32,114 nucleotides of DNA, taken from the NCBI GenBank assembly GCA_041488155.1, contig JBGPOS010000045.1, positions 1-32,114 of the forward strand, given 5' to 3'. A program made the translations under genes and the position numbers. The notes under the pieces were generated by a model. It saw only the letters and a list, made by a program, of their open reading frames with translations. It made no database searches and was not told where the DNA came from. This DNA comes from JBGPOS01 sp041488155 (GTDB taxonomy: Bacteria; Chloroflexota; Dehalococcoidia; Tepidiformales; Tepidiformaceae). Positions 7,133-15,467 of this stretch are shown here, piece after piece; the first letter of the stretch is position 1, and each line of letters begins with the position of its first letter.

Positions 7133-7825
7133 ATGCCGCTGCTAAGGCCCGGATACCTCGAGGCGTCCCAGCAACTCGTTGGCAACGGCCGGCGCTGGGG
7201 CCAGACGGAACTCCTCCGAGCGGCCGAACGCGCTCAACTCCGCAACACGGGCTGGCCGATGGGGGTCGTGTTGGATGGAGAAGGTCTGCGGCCAACTCCA
7301 ACATCCACCGGAATCCACTTCCGGATGCATCGCGATCGAAACGAGGGTGGACCAGGATGGGAGGACTTCTGGAACTTCCGACTGGACGGTAGCTACTACC
7401 TCGCTCGCGTGTTCGAAGAGGAGTTCGGCCCGCCAAGCTTCCAGGTTTCGGGTGGGCACCCCCAGAGGGCGATCTGGTTCGATACGCGAATTTGGCGCGT
7501 ATGTGAAGCTGTGATGCACAGCGCCGCTCTCTATCGCGAGCTAGGCGTACCCCCAGATGAGCCGTACTTGCTATCTGTGAATCACGGTGGGTTGGAGCAG
7601 CGGGAGTTTTGGACCAGCGAGATGCGCTTCGTTCGCAGAGGAAAGGTTTCGGACGAAGACTGCGCGACATGGACCAGGCAGGTTACGCAGGACTTGGTTG
7701 TCGCCGAAATCAAGTCGCTCGTCGCCGAGATCTCGCGCGGACTTTTCGTCTTGTTCCAGTTCACGGAGATTCCTGACCAAACGATGTTCGAGATCATCGA
7801 AGGGTTTCTTAGGAGCAGAATCTAA
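7133..7825 (+). CDS. Hypothetical partner of the AlbA_2 protein
   Basis: A 230-residue protein starting at ATG 7133, 13 bp after the AlbA_2 stop and behind a G-rich AGGGCGGGG segment. An alternative in-frame ATG at 7100 would overlap the upstream gene by 20 bp. It has no signal peptide or membrane segment. The N-terminal half contains GWPMGVVL and a block rich in aromatic residues (EDFWNFRLDGSYYLARVF). The C-terminal half is helical. I do not recognise a family. Tight linkage to an AlbA_2 protein on an element makes it a likely functional partner, for example a sensor or regulator, but this is inference. Confidence 0.75.
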   Translation: MPLLRPGYLEASQQLVGNGRRWGQTELLRAAERAQLRNTGWPMGVVLDGEGLRPTPTSTGIHFRMHRDRNEGGPGWEDFWNFRLDGSYYLARVFEEEFGPPSFQVSGGHPQRAIWFDTRIWRVCEAVMHSAALYRELGVPPDEPYLLSVNHGGLEQREFWTSEMRFVRRGKVSDEDCATWTRQVTQDLVVAEIKSLVAEISRGLFVLFQFTEIPDQTMFEIIEGFLRSRI

Positions 7826-8041
7826 GATCCTAGCATGGGTCCGCGCTGCATCAAGACGTTGGCGCCCTCGTCGGTTCGTATCGCCATCTTCGGCCCGCTG
7901 CTGTGGGGGCGTTGCAGAATCCGACAATTGTCTCGGGTGGAGGCCTGTCGCGCTGACTGACCGGCACCGATCGTGCTGCCGACGCTTCGTTGTCACTATG
8001 GCCGGATTGTGTCGGCGAGGTTGCGATGGTCGCGCCGCTGG

Positions 8042-8923
8042 TCAGCGACTTCGCTCGTTGGCGACTGCCCGCGCCTTTCCACCAGGAGCCGCGACGATGA
8101 GCTTGACAAGCGCCTCGGTGACGTTCGGCTCTAGCCCTTCGGTGTGACCCTTATCCAGGCGCACGACATCAGCGATGAGGCGACCGTCTCGAGCATTGGG
8201 GTACACGTAGACCTCCGCAGTCCCCGGGCGCGGCGACAGTCCCCAGGCCGGGGTTGACCTCCCTTCGACGGATGTATCCCACACTTGACCCGGCTGGTCG
8301 TCCACGACATCGTCCATTCGAGTTCGGGGCCCTGCGCCGTACTTTTCTGCCCATGGCGATGTCTCGGGCAAAGCCACGATCTCGTGCTCTCCGACTGCGA
8401 AAATGAAAGAGATGTCGCAGTTCGGCGGAGATGCCTGGCCCGTCCGAATCGTCCTACCCACAGGTGCCGGTCGGCCGGCCGAGGCGGCCCGCGGCGCGGG
8501 ACCGATGCGGCCCCCCGAGAGGCTCAGCCAACCATCCACGCGGTCCTTGAAGTACTCGGAGTTCAGCAATCGGTTGGACGTCATGCCGCCTTGGGAATGT
8601 CCGACCAACCAGAAGGCTCTAATGTTCTGCCGGCCATACTTGTCGAACACGTGCTCCACGATCTCGACGAGGTGATCGTCATCTGCCTCGCTGACCCACC
8701 GCCGCGATGGCTCTTTGGTGGCGGCAGAGGGCGTAGCAACGACTAACCGATACTGCTCCTTGTACTCGAACGCAGGAAAGTACAGCCGCTGCCAAGAGCC
8801 GACCGAGCCGCCGCCGTGAAGGCTCAAAAGAAAGACCAATTGCTCGCCCGGTTGAAGGTCGTCGGGGTCGTCTAGGTAGAACTTCCGCCCAGTCTTCTCG
8901 TCTACTGCGCTAACGCTCCCCAT
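8042..8923 (-). CDS. Alpha/beta hydrolase (PHB-depolymerase/LpqC-like esterase fold)
   Basis: A 293-residue alpha/beta hydrolase. The oxyanion-hole strand end LHGGGS is at 35-40, the nucleophile elbow GHSQG is at 108-112 (Ser110) and a likely catalytic His lies in the C-terminal KGHTEG. An acid residue in the DISFIFAVGEHE to PETSP region is possible. GSWQRLYFPAFEYKE after HGGGS resembles the polyhydroxybutyrate depolymerase/feruloyl-esterase-like group. There is no signal peptide. The ATG at 8923 has GGAGG six bases upstream. The substrate cannot be told from sequence. It is on the strand opposite to the preceding element genes and marks a return to chromosome-like content. Confidence 0.85.
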   Translation of the reverse strand: MGSVSAVDEKTGRKFYLDDPDDLQPGEQLVFLLSLHGGGSVGSWQRLYFPAFEYKEQYRLVVATPSAATKEPSRRWVSEADDDHLVEIVEHVFDKYGRQNIRAFWLVGHSQGGMTSNRLLNSEYFKDRVDGWLSLSGGRIGPAPRAASAGRPAPVGRTIRTGQASPPNCDISFIFAVGEHEIVALPETSPWAEKYGAGPRTRMDDVVDDQPGQVWDTSVEGRSTPAWGLSPRPGTAEVYVYPNARDGRLIADVVRLDKGHTEGLEPNVTEALVKLIVAAPGGKARAVANERSR

Positions 8924-9021
8924 CTTGCCCCTCCAGTCTCACATCCCCGAATAGAGCCCGTACCGCGACGATGATACAGCCGCCACCCCCGGGGGCCTCC
9001 GCGCACGATGAGGACATGGTG

Positions 9022-9240
9022 TCAGATCTCGCGACGCCGCTTGCCAGAGGCCTCCCGCTGGAGGTTCATTCGTTCACTGGGGGTCAGGGGCGGACCGAGG
9101 TGGTCACCCGAGCGGGGTAGAAACCACGCGGCGTCCCCAACCTGCCTCTGCGGCTCATGCAGCACATGGCCGCAGGCCACACAGGCGGTTGTTGCGTGAT
9201 TGCTGAGAACAGAGTTCGAACCGCAGCGCGGACACTTCAC
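9022..9240 (-). CDS. Small zinc-ribbon protein
   Basis: A 72-residue protein beginning (GTG) with CPRCG at residues 3-7 and a second knuckle CVACG at 20-24, a TFIIB/rubredoxin-type zinc ribbon. The tail is basic and rich in Arg. GAGGG lies ahead of the start. Proteins of this sort bind nucleic acid or act as small regulators. No partner is evident, although the next upstream gene is also a small Cys-containing protein. Confidence 0.6.
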   Translation of the reverse strand: MKCPRCGSNSVLSNHATTACVACGHVLHEPQRQVGDAAWFLPRSGDHLGPPLTPSERMNLQREASGKRRREI

Positions 9241-9277
9241 GATAGCCCTCGGGTACTCAGCGACATCGTCCGGAGTC

Positions 9278-9478
9278 CTATTCAGAAGGGATCAACCTGC
9301 CCACGATGACGCGGTCTTTGTCCGACGGTTCCGCGCCGGGAGGCATCGGTCTTAACTCGGACAGACGGCATACAGAGCACGTCCGCACCCACGTGCGCAG
9401 CGATGCCGGCGGTTGGCCTGTTCGGCATGGCTGCCTGGCCTCCCACCACCGTTCCCATTCGTGCGTACAAGTCGTCAT
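9278..9478 (-). CDS. Small Cys/His-containing hypothetical protein
   Basis: A 66-residue protein with Cys4/His6 near the N-terminus and CSVC at 34-37, which could chelate a metal. WERWW and LRPMPPG are distinctive but not recognised. GGGAGAGGA stands about eight bases upstream of its ATG, a good ribosome-binding site, which is the main support. It may be cotranscribed with the zinc-ribbon gene 37 bp downstream. Confidence 0.55.
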   Translation of the reverse strand: MTTCTHEWERWWEARQPCRTGQPPASLRTWVRTCSVCRLSELRPMPPGAEPSDKDRVIVGRLIPSE

Positions 9479-9671
9479 GGCCGCTGTCCTCTCCCGAGGA
9501 TCTCATCGCGCTGTGGGAATTCCCCCGTCCGCTCGGGTCTGAATTTCGGTCCGAAGGGCGGGCATGTGGTTAGCTACGGGCACGCCCTGCGAGCAGCGAC
9601 CGGGAAAGAGTCCGGCGTTCGAGCGCCCACGCGACCGTTCCGTTCGGAGTCGTCGAGGCGACTCGAGGGCC

Positions 9672-10172
9672 CTAGCGCGTGAACGACCAGCGTGTTGGCG
9701 AGCCCGTGAAATCGTCTTCGCGCAGAGCAAACACCCAGGACGGAGACAGCCGGAAACAGCCATTCGCGGCTGAGTCGAAGAAGGCCACTCCGTAGTTCGT
9801 CTGATACTTGCTATCGACCCATTCTGCGAATTGGGCGATCTTCTGGTGTTCCGCAACGAGTTGAACCACGCCCTCTACCACCACCGGTTCCAAGGGATTA
9901 TCTGTGGTCATGACGGCCTTCGGGTTGCTCCCCAGGTTGCGCACCTTGCGAGAGTCTTTAGCTGAACTGAACCATAGCGCGTCCTCCGCCCATACACCCC
10001 AGACTGGCATGACGTGGGGACGACCGTCAGGCCAGACCGTTGCCAGCCAGTAGTCGTGCGACCGGGTCAATCGGTCGACGGCCCAGCTCCATGCCATCAG
10101 ACCGGTTCCCTGTGTGGCCGGGAGGATGCCGTACGCGGGCATGTGCGGTCTCTCGGCTTTCGGTTCCTGCAT
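9672..10172 (-). CDS. PPOX-like (split-barrel, flavin/F420-type) protein
   Basis: About 166 residues of the pyridoxamine 5'-phosphate oxidase-like split barrel. The blocks YWLATVWPDGRPHVMPVWGVW and the later LWFSSAKDSRKVRNL...NPKAVMTTDN are typical of this superfamily's FMN- or F420-binding members. The C-terminal FRLSPSWVFALREDDF also fits. The frame is open 36 codons further upstream. The ATG at 10172 has AAGGGA eight bases ahead and was preferred; another ATG at 10181 is possible. The substrate is unknown, and the family includes F420-dependent reductases and flavin reductases. It sits alone between the small zinc proteins and the otsA operon. Confidence 0.85.
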   Translation of the reverse strand: MQEPKAERPHMPAYGILPATQGTGLMAWSWAVDRLTRSHDYWLATVWPDGRPHVMPVWGVWAEDALWFSSAKDSRKVRNLGSNPKAVMTTDNPLEPVVVEGVVQLVAEHQKIAQFAEWVDSKYQTNYGVAFFDSAANGCFRLSPSWVFALREDDFTGSPTRWSFTR

Positions 10173-10346
10173 CAGGGCCATCCCTTGGACCCGAGTGGGC
10201 CGGAGTGTAGCAGCATCGAAACGCGAGCGACCGGATGCGGACTCGCGTCTTGTCGCCCGGGCAGCAGTGGGCCGCGGCACTATCGCATCATCGTGTCGTC
10301 AACCGGTCTCGAGTCCAGACTCCGATGGCGGCGGCGCTTAGAGGAG

Positions 10347-11834
10347 TCAACCTCCAGACGGCGAAGCCGTCCGGGGACGAACGCCGCCTGTCCGCCGATG
10401 CGTAGGCTCGTGGCGAAGCGATCGCCGCGGGGGTCGCCCGCCCGCCACCTTCTGCTCCTCCATGGCTCCGAGGAACCCCATCGCCCACTGGCCAGCGTCG
10501 TGTCTGCCTACACATTGGCGCAAGGCACTCATCCGCGCCCGACGTTCGGACGGAGACATCTCCAGGGCTCGCACGATGCAGTCCACCACACCGTCCAGGT
10601 CATAGGGATTGACGATGAGCGCTTCCTCGAGCTCTCTTGCCGCGCCGGCGAATTCGCTGAGCACGAGCACTCCATCCTCGTCGGTCCGAGTGGCCACGAA
10701 CTCCTTCGCGACAAGGTTCATCCCGTCGCGAAGAGGGGTTACCAGCATCACGTCAGCCGCCCGGTAAAGTGCTGCGACTTCGGTTTCGGCAAGAGCCCGG
10801 TGAAAGTTCACGATCGGAACCCAGTCAGCGGTCGCGAAGGCGCCGTTGATCTGCCCCACCAGCTCCTGGACCCGGCTCTGGTGCTCCGCATAAGCATCGA
10901 GTTGTTGGCGCGAGGGGACGGTCGCCTGGATCAGCCGAACGCCACCCCGAAGGCCAGGATTTGACTCGAGAAGCCGCTCGAAGGCTTTCAGACGGTTGAT
11001 GATCCCTTTGGTGTAGTCGAGCCGGTCGATGCTCACGAGGAGCCTCACGCCCTCGGCACCGGCGCGGATATCATCTGCCTGCTCGTGCGCGTTCTGCCCC
11101 CGAGTGCCCCACGCGCTGGCATCGACTCCCATTGGAAACGACCCGATCCTCACCTCTCGGCCTCGCCAGGTGGCTCGACCGGAGGGCGAGACAACTCCAA
11201 GGAACCGGGCCAGGGAGGTGCGGAAGTGGGTGGAGTACTGGGCGGTGTGGAAGCCGACGACGTTGGCCCCTAACAGGCCCTTGAGAACTTCTTCGCGCCA
11301 GGGGAGTACGGCGAAGATGTCCGCTGGCGGGAACGGCACGTGCAAGAAGAAGGCAATCCGAGCGTCCGGTAGTCGTTCCCGGAGGAGCGCCGGCACGAGG
11401 GCGAGGTGATAGTCGTTCACCCAGATGGTGTCACCCGGGCGTGCTGTCTCGGCGACCACGTCGGCGAAGCGCTTGTTAACAGCACAATACCGGGCCCAGC
11501 TCTGGGGACAGAGTTGCAGGCGGTCGAGGAAGGAATGGCAGAGCGGCCATAGCATCCCGTTCGCAACGTCATCGTAGAATGCGACCACCTCCTCTGCCTC
11601 AAGCCACACCGGGACCAGATTTCGTTCTGCGAACATGGTTCCCAGCCAATGCCGCTGCCTGTCGTTGAAAGCTGAGACCTCCCCGGGGCAACCGATCCAC
11701 AGTCCGCCCGACTGTTCGTGGACCCCGCGAAGGCCGTTCGCCAACCCACCTGCTGCCGGGACAAGCTCGGGCTTGTTGTCCTCCAGCGTGGTGACCACGG
11801 GAAGCCGGTTGGACACGAGAATCAAACGGCTCAT
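10347..11834 (-). CDS. otsA: Alpha,alpha-trehalose-phosphate synthase (UDP/ADP/GDP-forming), GT20
   Basis: OtsA makes trehalose 6-phosphate from glucose 6-phosphate and a nucleotide-glucose in the cytoplasm. The 495-residue product shows the whole GT20 signature: SNRLPV near the start, AGGLANGL, the substrate-site WVNDYHL and HVPFP, GFHTAQY, SIDRLDYTKGI, ATVPSRQQ...YAEHQSRV, and the donor site TPLRDGMNLVAKEF followed by LSEFAGAARELEEAL. The ATG at 11834 overlaps the stop of the upstream gene (ATGA), so translation is coupled. A basic ~30-residue tail follows the catalytic domain. No trehalose-phosphatase gene is visible nearby. The operon suggests stress or osmoprotectant synthesis. Confidence 0.96.
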   Translation of the reverse strand: MSRLILVSNRLPVVTTLEDNKPELVPAAGGLANGLRGVHEQSGGLWIGCPGEVSAFNDRQRHWLGTMFAERNLVPVWLEAEEVVAFYDDVANGMLWPLCHSFLDRLQLCPQSWARYCAVNKRFADVVAETARPGDTIWVNDYHLALVPALLRERLPDARIAFFLHVPFPPADIFAVLPWREEVLKGLLGANVVGFHTAQYSTHFRTSLARFLGVVSPSGRATWRGREVRIGSFPMGVDASAWGTRGQNAHEQADDIRAGAEGVRLLVSIDRLDYTKGIINRLKAFERLLESNPGLRGGVRLIQATVPSRQQLDAYAEHQSRVQELVGQINGAFATADWVPIVNFHRALAETEVAALYRAADVMLVTPLRDGMNLVAKEFVATRTDEDGVLVLSEFAGAARELEEALIVNPYDLDGVVDCIVRALEMSPSERRARMSALRQCVGRHDAGQWAMGFLGAMEEQKVAGGRPPRRSLRHEPTHRRTGGVRPRTASPSGG

Positions 11835-12373
11835 GACGGCGTGCACCCCCAATCCAACCGGGCCCGATCGGCAGCCGAACCCAGCCGTCCTGCGAGGGGC
11901 GCCAGGGAAGGTCCGTGCCCAAAGTCGACGAGGGCCGATTGAAGGCGGGTTCGGTGTCGAGCGACCTCAAGCTGCAAATCTGCAATCCGTTCGCCGAAGC
12001 GGATAGCCGATGGAGCGTCGCCGTCTGAGTCGAAAGCGGCCAGAACGACGGCACCGACACGTGCGGCGAGGTAGGTATGATGCGCCAGGACCGGCGGCAG
12101 CTGGGCTCTCTGAGACAGGAATGACCCTCCCTCCGCCTCTCCATCAGGCTGAGCGACCCCGTTCAAGGGACCGCTTAGCATGCGGGCGGCTGTCTCGCCG
12201 ACCTGAATGCAGGAGCGCCAGCTAGCCTGCGATGGCGAGAACGCCAGCCGTCGGGCCAGGTCAAGCAACATGAGGGATTGGTTGGTTGCCTCGAGGAGCG
12301 AGGAGAGGACTTCCCGCACTGTTGGCGGCGCCGAGGGCTGCTCGGACCTGGCGAACTTCATCAAGGTCTTCAT
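11831..12373 (-). CDS. Hypothetical protein of the otsA operon
   Basis: A 180-residue soluble, helix-rich protein that I do not recognise. The ATG at 12373 is chosen because AAGGAGG ends six bases upstream; a TTG two codons earlier lies against the ribosome-binding site. The central part (LAHHTYLAARVGAVVLAAFDSD) and the C-terminal helix (ERIADLQLEVARHRTRLQSAL) are the recognisable blocks. Its stop overlaps the otsA start, and its ribosome-binding site overlaps the stop of the PRC-barrel-like gene, so the three genes form one operon. A regulatory or accessory role in trehalose metabolism or stress is inference from position. Confidence 0.8.
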   Translation of the reverse strand: MKTLMKFARSEQPSAPPTVREVLSSLLEATNQSLMLLDLARRLAFSPSQASWRSCIQVGETAARMLSGPLNGVAQPDGEAEGGSFLSQRAQLPPVLAHHTYLAARVGAVVLAAFDSDGDAPSAIRFGERIADLQLEVARHRTRLQSALVDFGHGPSLAPLAGRLGSAADRARLDWGCTPS

Positions 12374-12385
12374 CGTCAACCTCCT

Positions 12386-12793
12386 TCAAGAGCGGGTCTC
12401 AGCGACGGGGGACGTTGAACTGCGCTCCCTCTGCTCGCTGAGCTCACGTTCCATGCGTTCGCGCTGACGCCGTCGCTCGTCCTCGGAGAGGAGTCCGTCC
12501 TCCAGGGCGTCGAGCACCGGAGGCTCCCACCGCTCGCCGCGCGGTCTCGACAGCCGGTGTTCGTCGACCTGGGCTTCGTCCAAGGTCAGCGTCACCTCGT
12601 CGAAGTCGCAGTAGAGGATGCGGTCGCGGTTCAACCAGAAGGCGCGACCGGATGGAGGCACCGTCTCGAAATAGATGCCGTTGATCCGTTTGACGCTCCC
12701 AAGATAGATGCCGTCGCGCGTGAGGACGGACATGTCGTGAGCCAACCGGGACGATCGCGGATCGTGGAACTTCTCCTGTACAGCAGTACGCAT
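12386..12793 (-). CDS. PRC-barrel / DUF2171-like protein
   Basis: A 135-residue protein. Residues ~20-75 (MSVLTRDGIYLGSVKRI...RDRILYCDFDEVTLTL) have the pattern of a PRC-barrel or DUF2171 domain: a conserved DG.YLG.V turn, then a sheet ending at the D-E-V-T-L-T-L strand. The C-terminal part is a charged, probably coiled helix (SEDERRRQRERMERELSEQ). GGAGG lies six bases ahead of the ATG. It is the first gene of the otsA operon. PRC-barrel proteins often occur in stress-response loci of soil bacteria, which agrees with trehalose synthesis. Confidence 0.78.
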   Translation of the reverse strand: MRTAVQEKFHDPRSSRLAHDMSVLTRDGIYLGSVKRINGIYFETVPPSGRAFWLNRDRILYCDFDEVTLTLDEAQVDEHRLSRPRGERWEPPVLDALEDGLLSEDERRRQRERMERELSEQRERSSTSPVAETRS

Positions 12794-12985
12794 GCTTTTC
12801 CTCCAGTGGGATTCGGTAAATGGAATTCTTGTTTCGGGTTCTGCGTCGGCCGGCTACGGTCCCGAGATCCGTCGAAACGGTCTCGGGACGCAGCGTGTTG
12901 GTTGGTGGCCGGGCCAAGCTGGCTTTGTCAGCTCGGGAGGTGGCTTAGCGCCTCACCGCAGTCGGGAGAGCGCGACCCAAGGGCG

Positions 12986-13189
12986 CTATGTGGCGTGGGA
13001 GGCGAGGCGTCGCGGCAGAGGAGGGACTATCCTCTGGGATGTCACCGAAAGTCTCTCCCTAGCTGCGTCACCGAGAGCCGCCGCTGACCGGATGTTGAGG
13101 GTGAGGATGTGGGATTGAGCCGCTTCGGCCGCTACTGCGACCCTGGGCGCCGTCTTCGACAGCGGCTGGTGGGCAATGGACGTACCCAT
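12986..13189 (-). CDS. Small hypothetical protein with strong ribosome-binding site
   Basis: A possible 67-residue protein. Its ATG at 13189 is preceded by AAAGGAG at seven bases, which is the main support. The sequence is Ala-rich with a QSHILTLNIRSAA block and no recognised domain. Upstream, on the same strand, TTGACA (plus-strand 13278-13283) could be a -35 box, but the matching -10 region is weak. It may head the transcript leading into the otsA operon, 192 bp downstream. Confidence 0.4.
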   Translation of the reverse strand: MGTSIAHQPLSKTAPRVAVAAEAAQSHILTLNIRSAAALGDAARERLSVTSQRIVPPLPRRLASHAT

Positions 13190-13472
13190 AGTCAGGCTCC
13201 TTTCCGGACGTCAACTCCTCTGTGGTCGTCGTGTCACTGAGCGACCTCGATCCGGCGTAGCATCGGCTCCCAAAGCCTGTCAACCCTCCGCTCGAACTCC
13301 CGAAACCTGAGCGGAACCGAATTTGCGCGCAATTTACAGAGCGTTGTCGATGACTACGCATGAGAGGGAATAGAGGTCCGTCGGTCGTCCTCCCTCACAC
13401 GATCTGCCCATCGTGCCGCTTCGAGGAGACCTGGACAGCAAGTCGCGAGGCCTTGCGCCTGCCCCGGAGCGC

Positions 13473-13709
13473 TTAATCACCTTGGAGCGCGCGACGCAGT
13501 TGCCAACGGCGCATCGCGACGGCGGACCACACCAGCTCAACGCCGCCGAAGGGCCAAGCACCCTGAAGGAAGCCGTAGGCCGAGGATGCAAGGCAGGCGC
13601 CCGCAAAGGCCATGACAAACGCCACGTGCCGGCCCTCAAGCGCGTAGAACAATAGCATCGAAACGACGGCCACGACCCCGTAGGCCGTTAGCAGATCCAT
13701 GGCCGGCAT
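13473..13709 (-). CDS. Small two-helix integral membrane protein
   Basis: A 78-residue protein with hydrophobic segments at about residues 4-24 (LLTAYGVVAVVSMLLFYALE) and 28-48 (HVAFVMAFAGACLASSAYGF), followed by WPFGGVELVWSAVAMRRW. This pattern recurs as a small uncharacterised membrane protein in many soil bacteria. An internal ATG at 13700 (MDLLTAYG) is the alternative and perhaps more likely start. It is divergent from the lipoprotein gene at 13849. Function unknown. Confidence 0.75.
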   Translation of the reverse strand: MPAMDLLTAYGVVAVVSMLLFYALEGRHVAFVMAFAGACLASSAYGFLQGAWPFGGVELVWSAVAMRRWQLRRALQGD

Positions 13710-13848
13710 GATAACGGCGGGTAGCCGTCAGCCCTGCCGCTGCCCGAGTGCTTGGCGGCGGCCAAGCCTTGCGGCGGTCTGAAGCCTCGACCTGCCGCCC
13801 TCCCATACCTCGAACGGGCGTACTATCGGCTCGTCGCAAAGATCGGAG

Positions 13849-14403
13849 ATGCACGTGCCGCGGACTGTTCGGACCATGCTTGGGGTGGCGGTCGGCAGCG
13901 GTTGTGTCCTGCTCCTAACGTTGGCCATTTCCTGTGGTGGCGACTCTGGTGGGGGAGGCTCGACGCTGCCTCCCACGCAGTCTGCGGAAGGGGCGGGCAG
14001 CGTGAACAGCGCCGGAACCGGCAGCGACGACCAGTATCTCAAGGCGCTCTGCGTGGCGGCCCGTGCCCTCGCTGACGCCAATAAGAAGGAGTCGCAGTCG
14101 GCCAAGAGCTTCGACGAGCTGGCGAAGAAGTTGACGGGTCCCTACCAGGAGTACGCGAGGGGGTTCGCCGCCGCCAACCCGCCATGGGACCTGAAAGAGA
14201 GGCACGACGCAGCCGCGGCGAAGATCAACGCGGCCGTGGCTGTGCTCGCTCGGGACGGGAACAGCAAGGCACTGGACGGGGTAGCCAAGGCCCCCTTCTT
14301 CGAGTTCCCTGAACCCGCAAGAGGACGCCTCGCAGACCTGGCTCCAAAGATGACCGAATGCAACAACTTGACCTTCGCCGGCATCGCTGGCGACTTACGC
14401 TGA
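13849..14403 (+). CDS. Putative lipoprotein, hypothetical
   Basis: A 184-residue exported lipoprotein. A basic start is followed by a hydrophobic stretch ending in LAISC, with lipidation at Cys29 and then a Gly/Ser-rich tether (GGDSGGGGS). The mature domain (about residues 60-184) is helical, with Cys residues in LKALCVAAR and MTECNNLTF that might form a disulfide. ATG at 13849 is listed, but GTG at 13855 has GGAG six bases upstream and is an equally good start. No recognised family; probably attached to the outer face of the cytoplasmic membrane. Confidence 0.8.
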   Translation: MHVPRTVRTMLGVAVGSGCVLLLTLAISCGGDSGGGGSTLPPTQSAEGAGSVNSAGTGSDDQYLKALCVAARALADANKKESQSAKSFDELAKKLTGPYQEYARGFAAANPPWDLKERHDAAAAKINAAVAVLARDGNSKALDGVAKAPFFEFPEPARGRLADLAPKMTECNNLTFAGIAGDLR

Positions 14404-14509
14404 GTCGTTCGTCCGCGCCCACCCCGCGCCACCTCCGCGGCGGATGTCGTCGCCGGTGGCAGCTCAGGATTGACATCCGTATCATCCGGATCTCGTAGGA
14501 GGCATCAGA

Positions 14510-14821
14510 ATGGCAGTTCGTGCTGTGACCATCTTTCAGCCCCGCGAGGGCAAACGCGACGACTTCTTGAAGGAAGCGGGGCAAGCTAAGGAGCACCTCA
14601 CGCGTCTTGGCGCCCGATTCCGTCTTGGCGAGATGGTGGTGGGCGGTCCCAATACGGGCCAGATGGTCGTCACTCTTGAGTTCGAGAACCTGGCGGCCTA
14701 CGCCGCTTTCATGCAGTCTTCCAACGCCGACCGCGAGTGGCAGGACTTCCAAACAAGAGCGAATCGAGAGAACGGGACGCGGACCTTGGTTTCGCGGGCG
14801 CTAGTGCAGGATCTGTTGTAG
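14510..14821 (+). CDS. ABM / NIPSNAP-like dimeric alpha-beta barrel protein
   Basis: A 103-residue protein with a ferredoxin-like alpha+beta pattern: a first strand VRAVTIFQPREGKRDDFLKE, a central strand GQMVVTLEFENLAAYAAF and a C-terminal TRTLVSRAL strand. This is typical of antibiotic-biosynthesis-monooxygenase/NIPSNAP-like small proteins. GGAGG sits seven bases before the ATG. Members can be monooxygenases, isomerases or of unknown function; the substrate cannot be inferred. Confidence 0.75.
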   Translation: MAVRAVTIFQPREGKRDDFLKEAGQAKEHLTRLGARFRLGEMVVGGPNTGQMVVTLEFENLAAYAAFMQSSNADREWQDFQTRANRENGTRTLVSRALVQDLL

Positions 14822-14912
14822 GCAGAGCGTTCCCGGCCGGTGATCCGGCGCCAGGATTCTGCTCAGCCAATTCGGAGGACCTCGGAGCCCGGCAGGTCGC
14901 TCATCGTCGAGA

Positions 14913-15467
14913 TCAGCATGTCGGAGACAGAGCAGCAGCGTCCCAGGCACGCGGCTCGATGCGGAACACCGGGTGGCCCGCCGCGATCCGCTCGAAGTCC
15001 GCAACGGTACTCTGGAGGGTGGCTTCCATGTGGGGGCGCGCACCGGGGGCGGGGTGGTAGTAGGATCTCAGGACCGGCGCCCGTTCGGCCGCCGGCACCT
15101 CGACGAGCCGCACGAGCCGCCGCCGGCCGTGACGGATGACGGCTGCCCCACCAGCAGCGCGGACGTTGCGCACCCACTCGACGGCTTCGCCTAGCATCGA
15201 GACCAGATAGCGGTCGCCATCATGGTCTGCGATGACGAGGACAGTCGAACGTGTCTCGCCGCTGCGGCGGCCCTTCACTTCGAGTACGCACGCCCACGAG
15301 GGTGGCATGCCCAGCCCGGCGAGAAACCCTCCGAATCTGTTGACGGCGACGCCAAGCCGGGTGGGTCGGCGCTGCCGGTAGAACAGCGAGTTCGGAATCC
15401 GCATCCATCCATAGATAAGGGCCACGAGGGCCGCGGTGGTGACGACGGCGATCCTGAGGCAACGCAT
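14913..15467 (-). CDS. Ddn-like deazaflavin (F420)-dependent nitroreductase/quinone reductase
   Basis: A 184-residue protein. The N-terminal segment (about residues 5-22) is hydrophobic and could anchor it in the membrane. The core contains the family blocks LEVKGRRSGETRSTVLV, the conserved YLVSMLGEAVEWVRNVRAAGG and a final GHPVFRI, as in Mycobacterium Ddn and related F420H2-dependent quinone reductases. The ATG at 15467 starts at MRCLRIAVV; the frame is open 20 codons further, but without a clear ribosome-binding site. The presence of this family implies that the host makes coenzyme F420. The natural electron acceptor is probably a quinone. Confidence 0.85.
   Translation of the reverse strand: MRCLRIAVVTTAALVALIYGWMRIPNSLFYRQRRPTRLGVAVNRFGGFLAGLGMPPSWACVLEVKGRRSGETRSTVLVIADHDGDRYLVSMLGEAVEWVRNVRAAGGAAVIRHGRRRLVRLVEVPAAERAPVLRSYYHPAPGARPHMEATLQSTVADFERIAAGHPVFRIEPRAWDAAALSPTC

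Larger units (their letters stand above)
2770..7825 (+). mobile_element. Putative integrated element interrupting comM (right end unresolved)
   Basis: ComM coding homology ends abruptly near 2766. The next five kilobases on the opposite strand carry element-type genes: a primase-polymerase/DUF927 replication protein, a coupled small gene, iteron-like repeats, a Com-like zinc ribbon and an AlbA_2-domain gene pair. comM is a known insertion hotspot for genomic islands in other bacteria (for example AbaR islands in Acinetobacter). No integrase, transfer gene or second comM fragment is visible in the window. The right end given here is only the end of the last element-like gene. It is also possible that the element is decayed or that a deletion removed its far end together with the comM 5' part. 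Confidence 0.5.

Noticed and set aside
10357..10371. GACGGC-GAA-GCCGTC hairpin as an otsA terminator
   Set aside because: It lies before the otsA stop codon, is only 6 bp with a 3-nt loop, and has no U-run.
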